Shown: positions 1 to 7,149 of the stretch, piece after piece | Numbering within the stretch: position 1 is the first letter of the stretch | Layout: every line of letters begins with the position of its first letter | Origin: an uncultured Campylobacter sp. | Lineage (GTDB): Bacteria > Campylobacterota > Campylobacteria > Campylobacterales > Campylobacteraceae | Assembly: GCF_938031315.1 (NCBI RefSeq) | Contig: NZ_CALHHT010000138.1 | Span: 1-10,478, forward strand | Length of the DNA stretch: 10,478 nucleotides | Reading direction: 5' to 3' | The notes under the pieces: generated by a model | The model's input: only the letters and a program-made list of their open reading frames with translations | Told to the model about the DNA's origin: nothing | The model's database searches: none | Translations under genes and position numbers: made by a program

Positions 1-980
1 ACAAAATACTCGCGGGCGGCATCCTTGCTCTCAAAGGGGCTTGCGCTCAGCTCGCTGCCCTCTATGAGCAGGGCGTAGCTGCGCGCGGCGTCCGTTTTGG
101 CGTATGTTAGCGCCAGCCTCGCCGCAAGCTCTCTATCCGCTTCGCTCGCGCCTCTGCTTAGCAGGCTTAGCGCGCCCAAGACGTCATCTTTAAATTTTAT
201 CTCGCTAAATTTTGGATTTTGCACGGCGGCAAGCTTTTTGTTGTCGCTCTCATCCCGCCCGATTATGAGCTTAGCGCCCTCAGGCAGGCGCAGATGGCGT
301 CCGAATTTTAAAATTTCAGCGTCCGCGGGCGTTTCGATCTTTTCAAATTTTACCGCATCCTTGATCCGCTCGCTGAAGCTCTGCACGGTCAGCAGACAGC
401 CTCCCGCCGGCGTTTCGTAATCCTCAAAGCCAAACTCCGCCGCCAGCTGCATCTGCCTAGCCCGCCCGCGCCCGCTGATATCAAGCAGAGCGTCGCGATC
501 AACCCAGCCCTTGATCTCGGGCGTCGTAGGCGGCAGCAGCTTCGCGCACAGCGGACGCAGGATCAGCCCCTCCTCATCGCCGCTAAGCCCGCCGACCTGA
601 GCTAGAGCCTGCGCGCGCTGGCTCATCGGGCGCTGTCCGAGCACCTCGCCCGTGATGATGAAGCTCGCCCCTTCGCTTTGCAGCATCGCAAGCGCGGTCT
701 TAAACATATATCCGTGGCAGTCGATGCAGGGGTTAAAGTGCTTGCCGTAGCCGTATTTGGGCTCGAAAAGCACCTGCCGCAGATATTCGCTTCTGATATC
801 GACGCTTTTAAAATCCGCCCCCGCGGCTGCGGCTCTGCGGCGCATGATCTCGCTCTTATCGTCCTTGCCGCCAAATCCGATATCCATATTCAGCGCGAGC
901 ACCTCGATGCCTTGCGAGACGATGAGTTTGACCGCGAGCATGGAGTCAAGCCCGCCGCTAAAGAGCGCCAATGCCTTCAT
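1..980 (-). CDS. PP-loop ATPase, MnmA/ThiI-like (3' end cut by window edge)
   Basis: This gene is open from ATG at 980 to the window edge: 326 codons are visible and the stop codon is missing. The N-terminus carries the PP-loop SGGLDS (residues 8-13), the nucleotide-binding motif of enzymes that adenylate a substrate, such as tRNA thiolases. Further in are NPCIDCH (C85, C88), GEVLGQRPMSQ (about 111-121) and PAGGCLL with C195. The C88/C195 spacing suggests an MnmA-like pair of catalytic cysteines. Residues about 223-250 (EILKFGRHLRL, LIIGRDESDNKKL) resemble the small RNA-binding domain found in NFACT proteins. The likely role is tRNA sulfur modification or a related adenylation in the cytosol; the substrate is not known. 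Only 9 bases separate it from the dnaG stop. Its Shine-Dalgarno AAGGA overlaps that stop, so the two are probably co-transcribed and translationally coupled. Family is fairly sure, exact function is not. Confidence 0.82.
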   Translation of the reverse strand, partial: MKALALFSGGLDSMLAVKLIVSQGIEVLALNMDIGFGGKDDKSEIMRRRAAAAGADFKSVDIRSEYLRQVLFEPKYGYGKHFNPCIDCHGYMFKTALAMLQSEGASFIITGEVLGQRPMSQRAQALAQVGGLSGDEEGLILRPLCAKLLPPTTPEIKGWVDRDALLDISGRGRARQMQLAAEFGFEDYETPAGGCLLTVQSFSERIKDAVKFEKIETPADAEILKFGRHLRLPEGAKLIIGRDESDNKKLAAVQNPKFSEIKFKDDVLGALSLLSRGASEADRELAARLALTYAKTDAARSYALLIEGSELSASPFESKDAAREYF

Positions 981-989
981 TTCGTTCCT

Positions 990-3089
990 TTACTTGAGTT
1001 GATTGATCTTTTTTTGATACTCCAAGATCCGCTCGATCTTGTCGGGCGCGTCGGAGTTTTTGAGCTTTTGCATCAGATCTTGCAGGGCGTTGCGGCGTAA
1101 AATTTTGCACGCGTCGTTAAAAAGCGCCGCGCCGCCGATCGGCAAAATTTCATCATCCAGCGCAAGCGCGCGCAGATTTTCGCCGGCTTCGTTTTCGGCG
1201 CTTTGGGCATTTTGAACGTTTTGAACATTTTGAGCGGCGGCTTCCATCTCGCCTTGTTTCTCGTTGCTATTTGCGTTTTGCCGTGCGGAACCTTTTAAAT
1301 TTACGGCGCCCGCAGAGTCTTGCCCGATAAAATTTTGCTCGCTAGAGCTCTCGCCAATTTTTAAATTTACGCTCTCGCCCCGGTTAAAATTTTCTCCCGC
1401 GTCGCCCGCGGTAAAATTCTCGCTCGTATTACTATCCACATTACCGCCCTCGCCCGCGATGAAATTTTTAAAATTTCCGCCGCTGCGAGCGAAAGCCAAA
1501 AACGCCTCGAAAATATCGCCGTGCATACGAAAATCGCGCCGCTCCAAGCAGCCGAGCCCGAGCTGTGCCATCTCGCCATCGAGCAGCATTGATTTTATGA
1601 TCTGAAGCTCCGCGATCTCCTTGCGGCGCAGTAGCGTCCGCCCGGACCTCGCCGAAGCCGCAGGCGGCGCAGAGCTTTCATAGCGCGCCGTGCTTTGCGA
1701 ACGAGTAAAATTTCCGCCGTTTAAGCTCGCGCTCGCACCGCCCCTGCCGTCTGCGCCGCGCCCTCCGTAAGAGCCGAAATCGCGAGAGCCGAAATTTCCG
1801 TCCTCGTTAAAATTTCGCCCCTCAAAGCCCGCGCCGAAATTTTTACCGCCGTCGGCGAGATTAAATGAGCCGGGCGAGACGTTTAAAATTTGCGCCACCA
1901 GGCTCTGATAGGACTCGGCGAGCACGGGGCCGAGCGCTGCGGTAAATTCTTTGATCTCATTTAGCGCCGCTTCTTTTTGCACGGGGCGAGCGAGGTCGTA
2001 TTTTTTAGCGATTCTTCGGATCAGAAACTCCCCGCTCTCCATGCCGCTGGCATAAATTTGCTCTAGCTCGCGCACCTTGCCCGCGACTATCATATCCGCA
2101 GGATCGGCACCTCCGCCGATTATAGCGACGCTTGAGTCGATCTTGTTCAGGCACAAAAGCCGCGCCGATTTCATCGCCGCATTGATGCCCGCAGCGTCGC
2201 CGTCGAAGCTAAGCACGACGTTAAGCTCCGCGCGCTTTATAAGCGGCAGATGAGCGGGCGTCAGCGCCGTGCCGAGCACTGCTACGGCGTTGTCGATGCC
2301 CGCTTGGTGCAGCATGATGACGTCCATGTAGCCCTCGGTGATGATGAGGGTTTTTTTAGCGATCGCGCTTTTTTTCGCAAGGTCGAATGCGTAGAAAATT
2401 TTAGATTTATCAAACAGCGCGCACTGCGGCGAATTGACGTATTTGGCGGGATTATCGCTTATCGTGCGGCCGCCGAAGCCCACGAGCTTGCTTGCGTGGT
2501 TGTAGATCGGAAAGGTGATGCGCTCGATGAAGCTAGCGTAAAGCCCGCGCTCGTTTTGCTTCACCGCGCCCGCATTTAGCGCGTCTTGCGGCGGAATTTC
2601 TTCGTTTTGCAAAACCCTGATCGTCTGCGCGCTAGCTCCTGCGTAGCCAAGGCCGAATTTGCGAATGCTTTGATCGCTCAGTCCGCGATCGTGCAGGTAT
2701 TTCACGGCGGTAGGATTTTGATAAAGGCAGCTTTGGTAGTAGGCATTTAAAATCCCAAGCACCTTCTTCTCTTCGCTGCGCTCCTGGACTTTAACACCGG
2801 TGTATTGCAGCGCGAAATTATACATCCCCGCAAGCTTTTCGACCGCTTCAGGGAAGCTTATCTTTTCGTAATCTTGGATAAATTTAATCGCATTGCCGCC
2901 TGCTTTGCACGAAAAGCAGTGAAAAATTCCAAGCTTTGAACTCACGCTCATGCTCGGGTGCGAATCATCGTGAAATGGGCAGACGCCTACGAAATTTGCG
3001 CCGCTGCGCTTAAGCGGGACATATTTTTCTACGACGTCTACGATATCTACGGTGGCCAGCAGATTTTCTATGCTTTCGTTTTTAATCAT
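990..3089 (-). CDS. dnaG: DNA primase DnaG with expanded low-complexity C-terminal linkers
   Basis: DNA primase makes the RNA primers for replication and is recruited by the DnaB helicase. The protein has 699 residues, compared with roughly 600 for the C. jejuni enzyme as I recall it. The N-terminal CHC2 zinc finger uses C37, H40, C58 and C61. The catalytic core holds a TOPRIM fold with TEGYMD (E252) and DGDAAG (D296, D298). The C-terminal helicase-binding region (about 485-699) is recognisable at KEIAELQIIKSMLLDGE and at the final helices, but it is interrupted. Residues about 411-485 and about 537-638 are Gly/Asn/Ser/Phe-rich, with repeated Asn-Phe pairs and no expected structure. Both fall in the linker or helicase-binding part and leave the catalytic core intact. 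The start MIKNESIENLL matches the usual DnaG N-terminus. It has no visible Shine-Dalgarno and lies 7 bases behind a TATAAT box, so the mRNA may be leaderless. The downstream neighbour is the PP-loop gene. Confidence 0.97.
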   Translation of the reverse strand: MIKNESIENLLATVDIVDVVEKYVPLKRSGANFVGVCPFHDDSHPSMSVSSKLGIFHCFSCKAGGNAIKFIQDYEKISFPEAVEKLAGMYNFALQYTGVKVQERSEEKKVLGILNAYYQSCLYQNPTAVKYLHDRGLSDQSIRKFGLGYAGASAQTIRVLQNEEIPPQDALNAGAVKQNERGLYASFIERITFPIYNHASKLVGFGGRTISDNPAKYVNSPQCALFDKSKIFYAFDLAKKSAIAKKTLIITEGYMDVIMLHQAGIDNAVAVLGTALTPAHLPLIKRAELNVVLSFDGDAAGINAAMKSARLLCLNKIDSSVAIIGGGADPADMIVAGKVRELEQIYASGMESGEFLIRRIAKKYDLARPVQKEAALNEIKEFTAALGPVLAESYQSLVAQILNVSPGSFNLADGGKNFGAGFEGRNFNEDGNFGSRDFGSYGGRGADGRGGASASLNGGNFTRSQSTARYESSAPPAASARSGRTLLRRKEIAELQIIKSMLLDGEMAQLGLGCLERRDFRMHGDIFEAFLAFARSGGNFKNFIAGEGGNVDSNTSENFTAGDAGENFNRGESVNLKIGESSSEQNFIGQDSAGAVNLKGSARQNANSNEKQGEMEAAAQNVQNVQNAQSAENEAGENLRALALDDEILPIGGAALFNDACKILRRNALQDLMQKLKNSDAPDKIERILEYQKKINQLK

Positions 3090-3096
3090 AAGCGAA

Positions 3097-3102
3097 ATTA
3101 TA
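3097..3102 (-). promoter_or_regulatory. -10 box of dnaG
   Basis: On the minus strand this reads TATAAT, a perfect -10 hexamer of the housekeeping sigma factor, followed by 7 bases (TTCGCTT) and the dnaG ATG. With normal spacing transcription would begin at or within a base or two of the ATG, leaving no leader. There is no Shine-Dalgarno between box and start. No clear -35 is seen, which is usual in Campylobacter. Confidence 0.6.
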
Positions 3103-3111
3103 CCCGCACTT

Positions 3112-3120
3112 TGCTATAAT
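3112..3120 (+). promoter_or_regulatory. Extended -10 promoter of the TPR-rnhA cluster
   Basis: TGCTATAAT is a perfect extended -10 element (TGnTATAAT). It predicts transcription from about 3127 and a leader of about 23 bases before the TTG at 3150. It is back to back with the dnaG -10, the two hexamers being 12 bases apart. RNA polymerase bound at one would therefore cover the other. Confidence 0.65.
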
Positions 3121-3149
3121 TGCCCTTTATTTTTGCGACGAGGTTTGAT

Positions 3150-4175
3150 TTGGATAATTTTTTCTTAGACGATCGCGACCCGATTTTCGGGCTTATCATG
3201 CTGATAAGCATAATCTTGCTAGTGTCGATTCTAAGCTACATTTGGGGAGTTTTTTCTAAAAAAAACGAGAGGCAGAGCTTAGAGAATTTCATCAAAAAAT
3301 TTGACACCCTAGACGCGCTTAGCACCGAGCACAGACAGCTTTTGGCAAGCCCGCAAATTGATATCCCGACGCTTGGAATTTTAGCTAGCTCTTTCGTCAA
3401 AAGCGGCGACTTCGAGCGCGCGATAGAAATTTATCTAATCGCGCTAGGCAAGGCTAGCGGCGGCGTGCAGAGGGAGTTTATCCTCACCAATCTCGGTATC
3501 GTATATTTCAAAGCGGGCTTTTTAGGGCGCGCCGAAGAGGTGTTTTTGCAGGCGCTGAAGCTGCGCCCCAGAAACAAAGAGGCCCTTACGCATCTTACGG
3601 TGATTTACGAGCGGCTGAAGCGCTTTAATGAGGCGCTTGAGGTGCTTGACGCGTTGCGCGAGCAGGACGCCGAAGTATATGCTCAAAGCCAGTTTGAGCG
3701 CGCGCAAATTATCGCAAACGACGCCAATACGCCGTTTAATAAAAAGATCGCTAAAATTTCAAAGCTAAACTTCAAAGGCGCGGGGCGGTTTTGCATGGAG
3801 CTTTTTATCAAAAACAAAGAGCCTATGGAGGGCTTTGACCGCTTCCCGCCGATCGAGCAGGCTATCGATCTGATCTATGATTTCCCTGCGGCGATAAATA
3901 CGCAGGATGCGGAGTACAATGCGCTTTTTTACGCGCTTGGAAAAAGCGATCAAAAGCCTAAGAGCGCAAGTAAAATTTTTGAGATCAACGCGCTTATGGC
4001 TATGAAGGACGCGGGCTTTGAGGACGCGGGGCTTAGCTTTAGCTACACCTGCGCGAAGTGCAAAAGCTCGGTGGGGCTTTTTTCGCACCGCTGCCCGGTC
4101 TGCTACGAGCTAGGCAGCATGGAGATTAGAGCGCAAATTTCGGAGAAAACCGGTGAAATCGGTCAAACTTTTTAG
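3150..4175 (+). CDS. Membrane-anchored TPR protein with C-terminal zinc ribbon (LapB-like)
   Basis: This encodes a 341-residue protein if TTG 3150 is the start. That start is preceded by ACGAGG at 3138-3143 with a 6-base gap. An in-frame TTG at 3120 is possible but overlaps the -10 box, so the shorter form is preferred. Residues about 11-33 form one membrane helix. Helical repeats with TPR character cover about 74-174, including GDFERAIEIYLIAL and GFLGRAEEVFLQALKLRP. The C-terminus has a four-cysteine knuckle, C301xxC304 and C315xxC318, in SYTCAKC and HRCPVC. N-terminal helix, TPRs and a rubredoxin-like ribbon is the architecture of LapB (YciM). In E. coli that protein guides FtsH to degrade LpxC and so limits LPS synthesis. 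The resemblance is architectural and by motif; function here is inferred. The C. jejuni neighbour of rnhA is, from memory, an uncharacterised TPR protein. It overlaps rnhA by 23 bases. Confidence 0.85.
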   Translation: MDNFFLDDRDPIFGLIMLISIILLVSILSYIWGVFSKKNERQSLENFIKKFDTLDALSTEHRQLLASPQIDIPTLGILASSFVKSGDFERAIEIYLIALGKASGGVQREFILTNLGIVYFKAGFLGRAEEVFLQALKLRPRNKEALTHLTVIYERLKRFNEALEVLDALREQDAEVYAQSQFERAQIIANDANTPFNKKIAKISKLNFKGAGRFCMELFIKNKEPMEGFDRFPPIEQAIDLIYDFPAAINTQDAEYNALFYALGKSDQKPKSASKIFEINALMAMKDAGFEDAGLSFSYTCAKCKSSVGLFSHRCPVCYELGSMEIRAQISEKTGEIGQTF

Positions 4176-4575
4176 CGACGGCAGCTGCCTCGGCAACCCT
4201 GGAGCGGGCGGCTGGGCTTATATCTTGCAATACGGCGACGCGATAAAAAAGGCAAGCGGCGCAGAAGCGATGACGACTAATAATCAAATGGAGCTAACAG
4301 CCGCCATAATGGGGCTTAGCGCGCTTAAGCAGCCCTGCCGCGTCGAGCTTTTTACCGATAGCGAATATGTCGTCAAGGCGATAAATTCCTGGCTTGCAAA
4401 GTGGGTCGTTACCGATTTTAAGGGCAAGAAAAACGCGGATCTGTGGCGCAGATACCTTGCGGCGGCGGCGCCTCACGAGATCAAGGCCTCGTGGGTCAAA
4501 GGGCATGCGGGTCATCCGCAAAACGAGGAGTGCGACGCTATGGCTCGCGCGGCGGCGGAAGCGATAAAATCTTAA
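4153..4575 (+). CDS. rnhA: Ribonuclease HI
   Basis: RNase HI cuts the RNA strand of RNA:DNA hybrids, removing primers and R-loops. The protein is 140 residues, close to the usual length. All catalytic carboxylates are present: D9 (LFSDGS), E47 (NNQMEL), D69 (FTDSEY) and D128 (NEECDAM), plus H118 in the flexible loop (KGHAGH). The W80 LAKW segment belongs to the basic protrusion that grips the hybrid. Translation starts at GTG, 7 bases after a GGAG at 4142-4145. That site lies inside the preceding TPR gene, so the 23-base overlap implies translational coupling. Confidence 0.97.
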   Translation: MKSVKLFSDGSCLGNPGAGGWAYILQYGDAIKKASGAEAMTTNNQMELTAAIMGLSALKQPCRVELFTDSEYVVKAINSWLAKWVVTDFKGKKNADLWRRYLAAAAPHEIKASWVKGHAGHPQNEECDAMARAAAEAIKS

Positions 4576-4637
4576 AATTTTACGCGCAACAGGGCTCTAG
4601 CACGTCCTAGCTTCGGCGTAAATTTTATCGCCCGAAG
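4574..4637 (+). terminator. Possible hairpin terminator after rnhA
   Basis: Two alternative stems can be drawn. One pairs AAAATTTTACGC (4574-4585) with GCGTAAATTTT (4616-4626) with a single bulge and a 30-base loop. The other pairs CTTCGGCG (4611-4618) with CGCCCGAAG (4629-4637) around an AT-rich loop. They share bases and cannot form together. Neither ends in a long T-run, so termination is only a possibility. Confidence 0.3.
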
Positions 4638-4977
4638 CCGGTTTTAGCGCATTCGTTCACGCAATCGAGCTTTGGCGGAAATTTCGTTAGCAGTGAGCAG
4701 GCTTTGGCGCGACTTGTATTCGCGACGGGTCTATTTTTGGCGAGGATTTCGTTTGCGGCAAGTGAGCCTTAGCGCGGTTTGCGTTAGAATTGGCGGGCTA
4801 CGTTTAAATTTTATTCGCCGCAGATCGGCGCTAGCGCGTTTCATTCGGCGTTAATACAAATTTAGCGCGGGCTATGCCTGCACTCGTTCGTTCCGCTTGC
4901 ACGGGTTTCCTTCGCACCAGGCGCCATTTGCATGCGGACCGCCGCGGATTTCGCAGAATTTTATAAAAAGGTTGATA
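4576..4977 (+). other. 402-bp gap of degenerate repeat-like sequence between rnhA and rnc
   Basis: No credible gene is visible. The longest open stretch (4672-4854) would give an Arg/Leu-rich peptide without a Shine-Dalgarno. The sequence contains related phrases. TTTGGCG followed by ATTTCGTT and AGTGAG occurs at 4671-4697 and again, diverged, at 4736-4766, an offset of 65 bases. Variants of TTAGCGC with a nearby CGTT recur. This looks like decayed duplicated DNA. It separates rnc-aroC from rnhA, so rnc may have its own promoter, but none is convincing. Confidence 0.4.
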
Positions 4978-5907
4978 ATGCAAAATTTAGAAAAATTACA
5001 AGAAAAACTGGGCTATAAATTTAAAAATTTAACCCACCTTAAGATCGCTCTTACGCACAAAAGCGCCAAAAACGGACACAACAACGAGAGGCTGGAATTT
5101 TTAGGCGATGCGGTGATGGATCTGATCGTGGGCGAGTATCTTTTCAAAAAATTTAGCAGCGACGAGGGCGATCTGAGCAAGCTGCGCGCCGCACTCGTGA
5201 ACGAAAGCAGCTTCTCTAAATTTGCAAAATTTTTGGGCATCGGCGAGAACCTGAATATGTCGCTATCCGAGGAGCGCAACGGCGGACGCGAGAAGCCCTC
5301 GCTGCTTTCGGACGCATTTGAGGCGATAATGGGCGCCGTCTATCTTGAGAGCGGGCTGCAAAACACCGCCCGCATCGCGACCGCAATCTTAGAAATCCTA
5401 TATCCGCGCATCAGCTTTAACGAGCTCGTTAAAGACTACAAAACCGCGCTGCAAGAGCTCACGCAGGCAAAATTCGGCGTCACGCCCGAATACGTCCTTT
5501 TAGGCTCGAGCGGCCCCGATCACAAAAAAAGCTTCGAAATGGCGGCGCTTGTTGGCGGCAAGCGGCTCTCATCCGCCGTGGGAGCGAGCAAAAAGGAGGC
5601 CGAGCAAAAATGCGCGCAAATCGCGATCGAGCTTTTACAAAGCGGCGCCTCGCACGGCACTAGCGCGACAGATGGCGAGCAAACAGCATGCGATAGCGAC
5701 GTACAAAGCGGCGCAAATCGCGCTCAGAACGGCAAAAAAGGCTCACAAGGCGGCAGCGGACGAGCGCGGGGCAGCACAAAAAGCGAGCATAATAATCGAG
5801 GCGGCACGCCGAGTGCTAAAAAAAGCAATGTGCGAAACAAAAACGCCGAACAAAACGGGCGCGATACGGACAAACAAAGCGGCGGCGATCAAGGAGGCGC
5901 GCTATGA
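4978..5907 (+). CDS. rnc: Ribonuclease III with long disordered basic tail
   Basis: RNase III cleaves double-stranded RNA and processes rRNA precursors and structured mRNAs. The start at ATG 4978 follows AAAAGG (4966-4971) by 6 bases; an upstream in-frame ATG at 4897 would add 27 unlikely residues. The protein has 309 residues. The signature ERLEFLGDA gives E37, E40 and D44; SDAFEA gives D112 and E115. Together these make up the two-metal active site. The double-stranded RNA binding domain spans about 153-222 (GPDHKKSFEM, KKEAEQKCAQIAIELL). Family members normally end near here, at about 224 residues in C. jejuni as I recall. This one continues for about 85 Gly/Ser/Asn/Lys/Arg-rich residues with RG pairs (SGRARGST, NNRGGT), presumably disordered and able to touch RNA. 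Its TGA overlaps the aroC start as ATGA, so the two are coupled. Confidence 0.96.
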   Translation: MQNLEKLQEKLGYKFKNLTHLKIALTHKSAKNGHNNERLEFLGDAVMDLIVGEYLFKKFSSDEGDLSKLRAALVNESSFSKFAKFLGIGENLNMSLSEERNGGREKPSLLSDAFEAIMGAVYLESGLQNTARIATAILEILYPRISFNELVKDYKTALQELTQAKFGVTPEYVLLGSSGPDHKKSFEMAALVGGKRLSSAVGASKKEAEQKCAQIAIELLQSGASHGTSATDGEQTACDSDVQSGANRAQNGKKGSQGGSGRARGSTKSEHNNRGGTPSAKKSNVRNKNAEQNGRDTDKQSGGDQGGAL

Positions 5908-7019
5908 ATACCTTCGGCGAGAGATTGCGCCTTAGCACCTTCGGCGAGAGCCACGGCGCGGCGATCGGCGGCGTTTTGGACGGCTTTCCGGCAGGCGTGG
6001 AGATCGAGATTTCAAATATCCAAAGCGAGCTTGACCGCCGCAAACCGGGCGGCAAATACGCTACGCCGCGCAAAGAAGCCGACGAGATCGAAATTTTAAG
6101 CGGGATTTTTGACGGTCGCAGCACCGGCGCGCCGATCGGATTTATCATCCGCAACGCAAACCAGCACTCGAAGGACTACGAAAATCTCAAGGATATTTTC
6201 CGCCCCGCTCACGCCGATTTTACATATTTTGCCAAATACGGGCTGCGCGATTACCGAGGCGGCGGACGGGCAAGTGCCCGCGAAACCGCCGTGCGCGTGG
6301 CTGCGGGAGCGTTTGCGCAAATCTTGCTGGATCACTTTAAAATTTCCGTAAAAAGCGGGGTTTGCGGCGTGGGCGAAATTTACGCGGAAAATTTAGACTT
6401 CGACTTTGCGCAAAACAGTGAAATTTTCGCGCTCGATCCCGCTGTAGAGGACGCGCAAAAAAAGTTAATTCTAAGCGTCAAAAATGCGGGCGATAGTATT
6501 GGCGGCTGCGTGCTGACGCGCGTTACGGGCGTGCCTGCGGGGCTCGGCGAGCCGCTGTACGGCAAGCTGGATGCGGCGCTTGCGGGCGCGATGATGGGCA
6601 TAAACGGCGTAAAGGCCGTGCAGATCGGCGCCGGAGTGAAAGCAAGCACGCTAAAAGGTAGCGATAACAACGATTTCATGCACGCTAGCAAGAATGCGAT
6701 CCGCACCAACGGCAGCAAGATCGGCGCAAATTTCGCAAACAACAACGCAGGCGGGATCTTAGGCGGCATAAGTAGCGGCGCGCCGATCGAGATCACGACG
6801 CATTTTAAGCCGACCCCGAGCATTTTCATGGCGCAGCACAGCGTGGACGTGCACGGTGCGGACGCGGTCTGCGAGCTGCGCGGGCGGCACGATCCGTGTA
6901 TCGCCGTGCGCGGCAGCGTCGTAGCCACCGCGATGGCGCGGCTAGCGATCACCGATGCGCTACTGCTAAACGCGAGTGCGACGCTGGGGAATTTAAAGCG
7001 AATTTACGGCGAGGATTAA
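5904..7019 (+). CDS. aroC: Chorismate synthase
   Basis: Chorismate synthase converts 5-enolpyruvylshikimate-3-phosphate to chorismate with reduced FMN, the last step of the shikimate pathway leading to aromatic amino acids and folate. The protein has 371 residues, a normal length. Family motifs are all present: GESHGA with H17, DRRKPGGKYATPRKE (about 44-58), RPAHAD with H103, DYRGGGRASARET (about 116-128) and RGRHDPC with R328 and D330. The RPAHAD form, with Ala where Gly is common, keeps the catalytic histidine. It starts inside the last codons of rnc (ATGA overlap). No strong terminator follows. Confidence 0.98.
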   Translation: MNTFGERLRLSTFGESHGAAIGGVLDGFPAGVEIEISNIQSELDRRKPGGKYATPRKEADEIEILSGIFDGRSTGAPIGFIIRNANQHSKDYENLKDIFRPAHADFTYFAKYGLRDYRGGGRASARETAVRVAAGAFAQILLDHFKISVKSGVCGVGEIYAENLDFDFAQNSEIFALDPAVEDAQKKLILSVKNAGDSIGGCVLTRVTGVPAGLGEPLYGKLDAALAGAMMGINGVKAVQIGAGVKASTLKGSDNNDFMHASKNAIRTNGSKIGANFANNNAGGILGGISSGAPIEITTHFKPTPSIFMAQHSVDVHGADAVCELRGRHDPCIAVRGSVVATAMARLAITDALLLNASATLGNLKRIYGED

Positions 7020-7149
7020 ATTTAAACGAACAATCCTTCAAATTTTGCGGAATTTAATGAAATTTCAAGAGCCGAGCGATGAAATTCCAGCGAGCAAGCG
7101 GGCAAATTTTAAATTTACGCGGTAAGCCTATCGCGACAAGGAGAGCAAA

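Noticed and set aside
97..420. 107-codon plus-strand frame opposite the PP-loop gene
   Set aside because: Shadow of a well-supported minus-strand gene; Ser/Leu/Ala-rich with no motif.
3120..3149. TTG 3120 as start of the TPR protein
   Set aside because: It overlaps the TATAAT box, so it would lie upstream of the predicted transcript. TTG 3150 has a well-placed ACGAGG.
4672..4854. 60-codon open frame in the rnhA-rnc gap
   Set aside because: No Shine-Dalgarno, Arg/Leu-rich composition typical of chance frames, and it overlaps degenerate repeats.
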